From assembly GCA_016937315.1 (NCBI GenBank), contig JAFGWD010000109.1, forward strand, positions 1 to 11,273: DNA of 11,273 bases, read 5' to 3'. Source of the stretch: Rhodospirillaceae bacterium. GTDB lineage: Bacteria > Pseudomonadota > Alphaproteobacteria > Rhodospirillales > Rhodospirillaceae. The first letter of the stretch is position 1, and the number at the start of each line of letters is the position of its first letter. Both the position numbers and the translations under genes were made by a program. Positions 6,021 to 11,273 of this stretch are shown piece by piece. Under the pieces are notes generated by a model, which worked only from the letters and a program-made list of their open reading frames with translations, did no database searches and was not told the DNA's origin.

Positions 6021-7703
6021 TCAGCCTCGGGTCAAAGGCTTGAACTTCAGCCGGTGCGGCTGATCGGCATCTGAACCAAGGCGACGATGCTTATCGGCTT
6101 CGTACTGCTGGAAATTCCCCTCGAACCATTCAACGTGGCTATCGCCTTCGAACGCGAGGATATGAGTCGCCAAGCGATCAAGGAACCAACGGTCATGGCT
6201 GATCACCACAGCGCAGCCCGGGAAGTCGACCAGTGCGCCTTCAAGAGCACGCAGAGTTTCAACGTCCAAATCATTGGTCGGTTCATCAAGAAGGAGAACG
6301 TTGACACCAGTTTTCAGCATTTTCGCCAGATGGACGCGATTCCGTTCACCACCAGAAAGCTGGCCGACTTTCTTCTGCTGGTCGGTGCCTTTGAAGTTGA
6401 AGGAGCCGACATAGGCACGTGAGGGCATCTTGCGATTACCAAGATTAACCTCGGCTTCACCGTCCGAGATTTCCTCCCACACGGTTTTGTTGTCGGCAAG
6501 CGAGTCGCGCGACTGATCGACATAGCCGAGCTTGACCGTCTCACCAACACGGAACTCGCCGGAATCGGGCTTCTCCTGACCGGTGATGATCCGGAACATC
6601 GTAGACTTACCCGCACCGTTCGCACCAATCACACCAACAATGCCACCAGGCGGCAGCTTGAACGAGAGATTCTCGAACAACAACCGATCACCATAAGCCT
6701 TGGACAGGTTTTCCGCCTCAATCACCAAACCACCCAAGCGCGGACCTGCTGGGATAACGATCTGCGCTTCATCAACAACCCGTTCTTTGGCGCGTTCGAC
6801 AAGATCATCGAACTTTGAAATACGGGCTTTGGATTTCGCCTGACGCGCTTTCGGAGACTGGCGTATCCATTCCAGTTCCTCACGAATGGTGCGCTGACGT
6901 GCGCTTTCTTCACGGCCTTCCTGGGCCATGCGCTTTTGCTTTTGTTCCAGCCACGAGGTGTAGTTGCCCTCGTAGGGAATGCCCTGACCTCGGTCGAGTT
7001 CAAGAATCCAGGTGGTGACGTTATCGAGGAAATAACGGTCATGGGTCACGCACACGACAGTGCCTGCGTATTCCTCAAGATGGGTTTCCAGCCACAACAC
7101 AGATTCGGCGTCCAAGTGGTTGGTCGGCTCATCAAGGAGCAACATATCTGGTTTCGACAACAGAAGCCGACACAGCGCAACGCGACGACGTTCACCGCCC
7201 GAAAGCACAGTAACATCGGCATCACCCGGCGGGCAGCGCAACGCGTCCATTGCAATCTCGACGGTGCGCTGAAGATCCCAGCCATTGGCAGCGTCAATCT
7301 TTTCCTGCAACTCCGCTTGCTCGGTGATCAGATCATTCATCTCGTCATCGCTGAGCTCTTCAGCAAAGCGTGCGGAGACCGTTTCAAAACGCTGCAACAG
7401 ATCGTTGACCTCAGCACAGCCGTCCATAACGTTCTCAAGAACGGTTTTGGTCGGGTCAAGCTGCGGCTCTTGCTCAAGATAGCCAACCTTAGCACCTTCA
7501 GCAGCCCAAGCCTCGCCTCCAAATTCTGTATCCAGGCCCGCCATGATCTTCAAAAGTGTCGATTTACCCGCGCCATTCGGCCCCAAAACACCGATCTTCG
7601 CACCGGGCAGAAAGGACAAGGACAGCCCTTTCATGATCTCTTTCCCGCCGGGATAGGTCTTGGTCAACTGCTTCATCACATAGATGTATTGGTAGGCGGC
7701 CAT
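6021..7703 (-). CDS. ettA: Energy-dependent translational throttle protein EttA (ABC-F ATPase)
   Basis: EttA is a cytoplasmic ABC-F protein that binds the ribosomal E site and gates early elongation according to ATP/ADP ratio. The 560-residue product matches E. coli EttA (555 residues) throughout. There are two ATPase domains. The first has Walker A GPNGAGKST at 41-49, signature LSGGERRR and Walker B LLLDEPTNHLD. The second has Walker A GANGAGKST, signature LSGGERNR and Walker B LLLDEPTNDLD. The linker between them, starting around ASWLEQ-like sequence YTSWLEQKQKRMAQE and RISKFDDL, is the ribosome-contacting P-site tRNA interaction motif. There are no transmembrane segments. ATG 7703 is preceded by CGGAG with six bases of spacing. 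An in-frame TTG at 7709 lies too close to that site. It is divergent from cbbM and has its own terminator. Confidence 0.95.
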   Translation of the reverse strand: MAAYQYIYVMKQLTKTYPGGKEIMKGLSLSFLPGAKIGVLGPNGAGKSTLLKIMAGLDTEFGGEAWAAEGAKVGYLEQEPQLDPTKTVLENVMDGCAEVNDLLQRFETVSARFAEELSDDEMNDLITEQAELQEKIDAANGWDLQRTVEIAMDALRCPPGDADVTVLSGGERRRVALCRLLLSKPDMLLLDEPTNHLDAESVLWLETHLEEYAGTVVCVTHDRYFLDNVTTWILELDRGQGIPYEGNYTSWLEQKQKRMAQEGREESARQRTIREELEWIRQSPKARQAKSKARISKFDDLVERAKERVVDEAQIVIPAGPRLGGLVIEAENLSKAYGDRLLFENLSFKLPPGGIVGVIGANGAGKSTMFRIITGQEKPDSGEFRVGETVKLGYVDQSRDSLADNKTVWEEISDGEAEVNLGNRKMPSRAYVGSFNFKGTDQQKKVGQLSGGERNRVHLAKMLKTGVNVLLLDEPTNDLDVETLRALEGALVDFPGCAVVISHDRWFLDRLATHILAFEGDSHVEWFEGNFQQYEADKHRRLGSDADQPHRLKFKPLTRG

Positions 7704-7733
7704 CGGCAACTCCGGTCAATCGGCAAGCATTCA

Positions 7734-7761
7734 GGACCGCACCGTACGAAACGGCCGGTCC
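7734..7761. other. Nested inverted repeat in the ettA/cbbM intergenic region
   Basis: Outer arms GGACCG (7734-7739) and CGGTCC (7756-7761) enclose inner arms CCGT and ACGG around a five-base loop ACGAA. The arms are separated only by CA on one side and C on the other. It could be an RNA hairpin in the ettA leader, about 30 bases before its ATG, or a DNA operator. No T run follows on either strand, so it is not an intrinsic terminator. The rest of the 198-base gap shows no promoter or CbbR site that I can support. Confidence 0.4.
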
Positions 7762-7901
7762 CAGGTTGGTTGGATGTTGCGCCAACTCTACGGGCTTGTC
7801 CGCCGAAAGCAACCCTTATTCGGTGCAGCAAGGCTTGCCGAGCCACGGTTTCCATCCTACCCTCTCACGGTCACCCACCCGATACGCTGGAGATGTCCGT
7901 C

Positions 7902-9272
7902 ATGGACCAGTCGTCCCGTTACGCGGCCCTAGACCTTAATGAAGCCACATTAATCGCTGACGGGCATCACGTCTTGTGCACCTATGTCATGAAGCCAAAA
8001 AGCGGCGATTACCTCGCCGCAGCCGCTCATTTTGCAGCGGAATCGTCCACTGGCACCAACGTTGATGTCTGTACCACCGATGCCTTTACTCGCGGCGTTG
8101 ATGCCTTGGTTTACGCCATCGACCCGGAAAACGAGATCATGAAGATTGCGTTTCCCGTGGCGTTGTTCGACCGCAACCTCATCGACGGACGGGCTATCCT
8201 CTCCTCATTTCTCACCCTCACCGTGGGGAATAATCAGGGCATGGGCGATATTGCCTACGCCAAAATGTACGATTTTTATGTGCCGCCCGCCTATCTACGG
8301 CTGTTTGACGGACCGGCCATGAATATCACCGACTTTTGGCGCATTCTGGACCGCCCATTGAATAACGGCGGACCGGTTATCGGCACCATCATCAAGCCCA
8401 AACTGGGTTTGCGCCCACAGCCTTTCGCCGATGCATGCCATGCCTTTTGGCTGGGCGGTGATTTTGTGAAAAATGACGAACCACAAGGCAACCAAACCTT
8501 CTCACCTTTGAAAGAAACCATGCGTGCCGTTGCCGATGCCATGGCCCGTGCTCAGGACAAAACCGGCATTGCAAAGCTGTTTTCTGCAAACGTCACAGCC
8601 GACGATCCTGCCGAAATCATGGCGCGTGCCGACGCTATTCTGGAGATTTTTGGCACCAACGCCCCACACATTGCCTTCCTGGTCGACGGCTTCATTGCCG
8701 GTCCAGCCGCCGTGACATGCGTCCGCCGTACCTACCCCAACCAATTCCTGCATTATCATCGCGCCGGACACGGTGCCATCACCTCCCCCCAATCCAAGCG
8801 CGGATACACCGCCCTGGTGTTGGCAAAACTGGCGCGGATGGCCGGGGCCTCTGGCATTCACACTGGCACATTGGGTTTCGGCAAAATGGAAGGCGGGCCC
8901 TCTGACCGTGCCGCCACCTTGATGCTGGATCAGAACATTGCCGAAGGTCCCTTTTATCGCCAAGACTGGCTGGGCATGAAACCCACCACGCCGATTGTCT
9001 CTGGCGGCATGAACGCCTTGCGTTTGCCGGGATTTTTCGCCAGTTTGGGACATACCAACGTGATTCAGACCTGCGGTGGCGGTGTGTTCGGCCATATCGA
9101 CGGCCCTGCGGCGGGGGCACGGTCTCTTCGACAAGCCGTGGAGGCTTGGCAACACGACATCGATTTGGTGTCCTATGCCCAATACCATCACGACCTTGCC
9201 CGCGCCTTCGTTTCCTTCCCGCAGGATGCAGACACCCTTTACCCCGGCTGGCGATCCGCTTTGAAAGAATGA
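7902..9272 (+). CDS. cbbM: Form II ribulose-1,5-bisphosphate carboxylase/oxygenase
   Basis: CbbM carboxylates ribulose-1,5-bisphosphate in the Calvin cycle and works without small subunits. The 456-residue product begins MDQSSRYA like R. rubrum CbbM. It keeps the catalytic set one residue lower than R. rubrum numbering: Glu47, Asn110, Lys165 in KPKLGLRP, carbamylated Lys190 with Asp192 and Glu193 in GGDFVKNDEPQGN, His286 and Arg287 in HYHRAGHGA, His320, loop-6 Lys328 in GKMEGG and Ser367 in VSGGMNALRLPG. The offset comes from one residue missing near position 36. The sequence is otherwise clearly diverged, mostly in surface stretches. ATG 7902 has GGAG nine bases upstream. The frame is open much further upstream, but that stretch is antisense to ettA. 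cbbP follows after 36 bases. No cbbR or activase gene (cbbO/cbbQ) adjoins it. Confidence 0.97.
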   Translation: MDQSSRYAALDLNEATLIADGHHVLCTYVMKPKSGDYLAAAAHFAAESSTGTNVDVCTTDAFTRGVDALVYAIDPENEIMKIAFPVALFDRNLIDGRAILSSFLTLTVGNNQGMGDIAYAKMYDFYVPPAYLRLFDGPAMNITDFWRILDRPLNNGGPVIGTIIKPKLGLRPQPFADACHAFWLGGDFVKNDEPQGNQTFSPLKETMRAVADAMARAQDKTGIAKLFSANVTADDPAEIMARADAILEIFGTNAPHIAFLVDGFIAGPAAVTCVRRTYPNQFLHYHRAGHGAITSPQSKRGYTALVLAKLARMAGASGIHTGTLGFGKMEGGPSDRAATLMLDQNIAEGPFYRQDWLGMKPTTPIVSGGMNALRLPGFFASLGHTNVIQTCGGGVFGHIDGPAAGARSLRQAVEAWQHDIDLVSYAQYHHDLARAFVSFPQDADTLYPGWRSALKE

Positions 9273-9308
9273 GCACGCCGGGAAAACACACTTTGAGAGC
9301 ATAAAGCT

Positions 9309-10199
9309 ATGTCGCGCAGATATCCCATCATCGCCGTAACCGGCTCTTCCGGCGCAGGCACCAGCTCGGTGCGCGAGGCCTTTGAACATATGTTCCGGCG
9401 CGAAGGAATCATCGCCACCGTGGTCGAAGGCGATGGGTTTCACCGTTTCACCCGTCAAGAAATGCAAGATAAAATCCGCGCTGCGGACGCTCAAGGCAAA
9501 CGCATCAGCCACTTCGGCCCCGATGGAAACCTATGGCCTGAACTGGAAGCTTTGTTTTCCGACTACACCAAGGAAGGCAAAGGACGTTATCGGCGCTACC
9601 TCCACAGCGAACGTGAGGCCACAACCTTCACCACCAAAGGCGCGAAGGCGGGCGAATTTACACCTTGGACTGAGGTCCCCCCAGAATCTGAGCTGTTGTT
9701 TTACGAAGGCCTCCACGGTTGTTTGCAAGCCGAAGGTATCGACCTGACCCAATACGTCGACCTAAAAGTCGGAGTCGCCCCAGTCATTAATTTGGAATGG
9801 ATTCAAAAAATCCACCGCGACACCCACATTCGCGGCTATTCCGAAGAAGCCGTAGTGGACACCATCCTGCGCCGTATGGATGACTATGTCCGTTACGTCA
9901 TTCCGCAGTTTGAGCTGACCGATATCAATTTTCAACGCGTTCCGATTGTGGATACATCCAATCCGCTGATTGCACGGGACATCCCCACTGCAGACGAAAG
10001 TCTGACGGTGATCCGTTTTCGCCAACCAGACCTAATCCGCGTCGATTTCGCTTATTTGCTGCAAATGCTGCAAGGGTCCTGGATGTCACGGCGGAACACC
10101 ATCATCGTCCCCGGCGGAAAAACGGGATTGGCCATGGAACTGATCATCACCCCCATCCTGCGCCGCATCATGGCAGACCGACGCTGCCTAATGAATTGA
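9309..10199 (+). CDS. cbbP: Phosphoribulokinase, class I
   Basis: CbbP phosphorylates ribulose-5-phosphate with ATP to make the RubisCO substrate. The 296-residue length and sequence fit the proteobacterial class I enzyme. Landmarks are P-loop GSSGAGTSS at 12-20; catalytic Asp42 and His45 in EGDGFHRF; YLHSER at 97-102; Glu133 in FYEGLHG; Lys167, Arg170 and Arg175 in QKIHRDTHIRGYS; and PGGKTGLAMELI near 268-279. The first of these residues match known R. sphaeroides PRK positions, with a two-residue shift later. In this family the enzyme is an octamer usually activated by NADH. It lies 36 bases after cbbM in the same direction, with a purine-rich GAGAG before the ATG. Its stop overlaps the ribosome site of the next gene. 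Confidence 0.96.
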   Translation: MSRRYPIIAVTGSSGAGTSSVREAFEHMFRREGIIATVVEGDGFHRFTRQEMQDKIRAADAQGKRISHFGPDGNLWPELEALFSDYTKEGKGRYRRYLHSEREATTFTTKGAKAGEFTPWTEVPPESELLFYEGLHGCLQAEGIDLTQYVDLKVGVAPVINLEWIQKIHRDTHIRGYSEEAVVDTILRRMDDYVRYVIPQFELTDINFQRVPIVDTSNPLIARDIPTADESLTVIRFRQPDLIRVDFAYLLQMLQGSWMSRRNTIIVPGGKTGLAMELIITPILRRIMADRRCLMN

Positions 10200-10213
10200 A
10201 AGGAATTGCAAAC

Positions 10214-10630
10214 ATGACGGCATCGGAAGGCGGCTGCCTGTGCGGCAACGTACGTTACCGTTTTGAAGCCACTCCATTGGCACACATCGCCTGCCACTGC
10301 CGAGACTGTCAATACCTATCCGGTGGCGCGGAATCCAATATTGTCGCCATTCCGCGATCCACCTTTTCGATCACGGCGGGACAGGAGCAAATCTATCGCT
10401 CCACCGCCGAATCTGGAACATCCGTCTGGCGATCCTTCTGCCCCATCTGCGGCACCCCGCTGTTTTCCGGCAGTGCACACCGTCCAGAACTCATCTTCAT
10501 CAGAGTTGGGAGCCTGGACGACCCATCAATCTACACGCGACAGATCCATATCTGGACACACTCGGCCCCGGCTTGGCACCTCATGGAGCCAAACCTCCCC
10601 CGCACTGAAAAAAATCCACCGAATCTCTGA
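10214..10630 (+). CDS. GFA/CENP-V family zinc-binding protein
   Basis: The 138-residue product has the GFA fold, named for the glutathione-dependent formaldehyde-activating enzyme. The zinc ligands are Cys8 and Cys10 in GGCLCGNVRY, Cys27, Cys29 and Cys32 in CHCRDCQ, and Cys76 and Cys79 in FCPICGTPLF. Family members bind two zinc ions. Most are of unknown function, and some bind glutathione adducts of small aldehydes. The start is ATG 10214 with AAGGA nine bases upstream. That site begins within the cbbP stop, so the gene is probably translated from the cbbMP message. An in-frame TTG at 10196 has no ribosome site. No terminator is visible between cbbP and this gene. A link to carbon fixation is only inferred from position. 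GFA genes are common in alphaproteobacteria, and the neighbourhood may be chance. Confidence 0.88.
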   Translation: MTASEGGCLCGNVRYRFEATPLAHIACHCRDCQYLSGGAESNIVAIPRSTFSITAGQEQIYRSTAESGTSVWRSFCPICGTPLFSGSAHRPELIFIRVGSLDDPSIYTRQIHIWTHSAPAWHLMEPNLPRTEKNPPNL

Positions 10631-10686
10631 CCATCACCGCCGTACTCCGGCCACGACACGCGCCAAGACGGCTTTGATACAGACCG

Positions 10687-11106
10687 TCAAGACTTGCTTA
10701 CGCTCATATCCCAGAACGTCGCTTCAATCTTGTTGCCATCAAGATCACGAACGAAGCAGCCATAATATTCCGGGCCATAATCCGGGCGTGGTCCCGGCGC
10801 ACCATCATCGTTTCCCCCAGCTGCCAATGCCGCAGCATAAAATGCATCGACCTGAGCCTTGTTGTACGCAAAAAAGCCAACATGGCAACCATTCCCCACC
10901 GTTGCCGGTTTGCCATTGATCGGCGTTTGCAGCCAAAATTCGGGGAATTGTCGCCCATAAGCCGCTGCGCCAGGGTGCTCGAACAAGCGCTGCGCCCCCA
11001 AGGCCGCCATCACCTGATCATAAAAATCCCTCGCCGAGGCGTAGTCATTGGTCCCAACCGACACATGGTTGAGGATGGTTGGCGGAAACTCTAAAGCATC
11101 AGTCAT
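10687..11106 (-). CDS. VOC-family (glyoxalase/bleomycin resistance fold) protein
   Basis: This 139-residue protein has the paired beta-alpha-beta-beta-beta modules of the vicinal oxygen chelate family. The likely metal ligands are His14 (ILNHVSVG), His75 (GCHVGFF) and Glu128 (GNKIEATFWD). The pattern SARDFYDQVMAALGAQRL at 24-41, and YYGCFVRDLDGNKIE at 114-128, is typical of short single-chain VOC proteins annotated as glyoxalase-like. The reaction is not determined by sequence. True glyoxalase I cannot be claimed. GAGGAG lies about seven bases before the ATG. It is convergent with the GFA gene across a 56-base gap in which only a weak dyad (GACGG/CCGTC with a 12-base loop) is seen. Confidence 0.87.
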   Translation of the reverse strand: MTDALEFPPTILNHVSVGTNDYASARDFYDQVMAALGAQRLFEHPGAAAYGRQFPEFWLQTPINGKPATVGNGCHVGFFAYNKAQVDAFYAAALAAGGNDDGAPGPRPDYGPEYYGCFVRDLDGNKIEATFWDMSVSKS

Positions 11107-11187
11107 TGCGCTCTCCTCTGTAGAAAATCACGCTAAAAGAATGCAGAACAAAACGCAAACATTAATCGCAGGTCAGGGCTTCTCGCC

Positions 11188-11273
11188 CCCTAGGACGTAG
11201 ACTCATAAATCCCGCCGAATTGCGTTGGTCGCCAAGGGATACAATGGCAGGAGCCGCCGCGAAGGCGATGCTG
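11188..11273. mobile_element. Possible end of an IS5-type insertion sequence, cut by window edge
   Basis: A CTAG tetramer at 11189-11192 is followed by GGACGTAGACTCATAAA. CTAG fits the YTAR target of many IS5-family elements. On the minus strand the end reads through IYESTS and a TAG stop, the kind of short C-terminal tail I associate with some IS5-family transposases, but the sequence before it is not recognisable. Only about 80 bases are visible. A plus-strand ATG at 11244 also opens a ten-codon frame to the edge. A similar motif occurs at about 5852-5876. This is a weak call from a short stretch. Confidence 0.25.

Noticed and set aside
6936..7901. The cbbM reading frame stays open for 322 codons upstream of ATG 7902, suggesting a long fusion protein.
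   Set aside because: The stretch is antisense to ettA and resembles no protein. ATG 7902 has a well-spaced ribosome site and matches the family N-terminus.
7704..7901. CbbR (LysR-type T-N11-A) binding sites upstream of cbbM.
   Set aside because: The pattern is so loose that it occurs by chance many times; no convincing repeated pair or promoter could be supported.
8502..9512. Minus-strand open frame of 336 codons.
   Set aside because: It is antisense to cbbM and the start of cbbP, both certain genes; no family resemblance was seen.
10631..10686. Bidirectional terminator between the GFA and VOC genes.
   Set aside because: Only a 5-base dyad with a 12-base loop and no T run is present; too weak to call.
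11244..11273. Start of a plus-strand gene at ATG 11244 with AAGGG upstream.
   Set aside because: Only ten codons are visible and their alanine-rich sequence matches nothing I recognise, so it is mentioned under the possible IS end but not called.

Overview
This window looks like chromosomal DNA of an alphaproteobacterium, most likely of the Rhodospirillales type. The evidence is the set of proteins: a form II RubisCO close to the Rhodospirillum rubrum enzyme (catalytic residues offset by one), a class I phosphoribulokinase, an ArsR-methyltransferase regulator in front of metF and metH, and an mlaA-mlaC pair. The organism should be able to fix CO2. No species name can be supported from the sequence alone.

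Layout. (1) 1-2519, minus strand: a methionine/SAM-cycle operon. A consensus sigma70 promoter with a perfect palindrome inside it drives an ArsR-type HTH/SAM-methyltransferase fusion. Next comes metF, overlapping it by ATGA, then the start of metH or a related homocysteine S-methyltransferase that runs off the left edge. (2) 2520-2721: a regulatory gap with a perfect TGTGA-N6-TCACA site and a terminator-like hairpin. (3) 2722-4186, plus strand: mlaA and mlaC, outer-membrane lipid-asymmetry genes, closed by a bidirectional terminator. (4) 4258-5778, minus strand: an AldB/ExaC-type aldehyde dehydrogenase. (5) 6021-7703, minus strand: the ABC-F translation factor ettA with its own terminator. (6) 7902-10630, plus strand: cbbM, cbbP and a small GFA/CENP-V zinc protein, apparently one transcript. 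(7) 10687-11106, minus strand: a VOC/glyoxalase-fold protein. The last ~85 bases may be the end of an insertion sequence.

How the genes fit together. The ArsR-methyltransferase, MetF and MetH form a coherent unit: MetF makes 5-methyl-THF, MetH uses it to remethylate homocysteine, and the regulator's methyltransferase fold is a plausible SAM/SAH sensor. CbbP and CbbM are the two reactions unique to the Calvin cycle. They occur here without cbbR, activase genes or other cycle enzymes, which must lie elsewhere. The remaining genes are housekeeping or detoxification functions.

No CRISPR array, tRNA, rRNA, phage gene or defence system was seen. Nothing here is clearly a new biological system. The strongest unusual signals are the promoter/operator in front of the met operon, the GFA gene coupled to cbbP, and several unexplained palindromes between genes. 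Several starts differ from the longest open frame and were chosen by Shine-Dalgarno spacing and family length.
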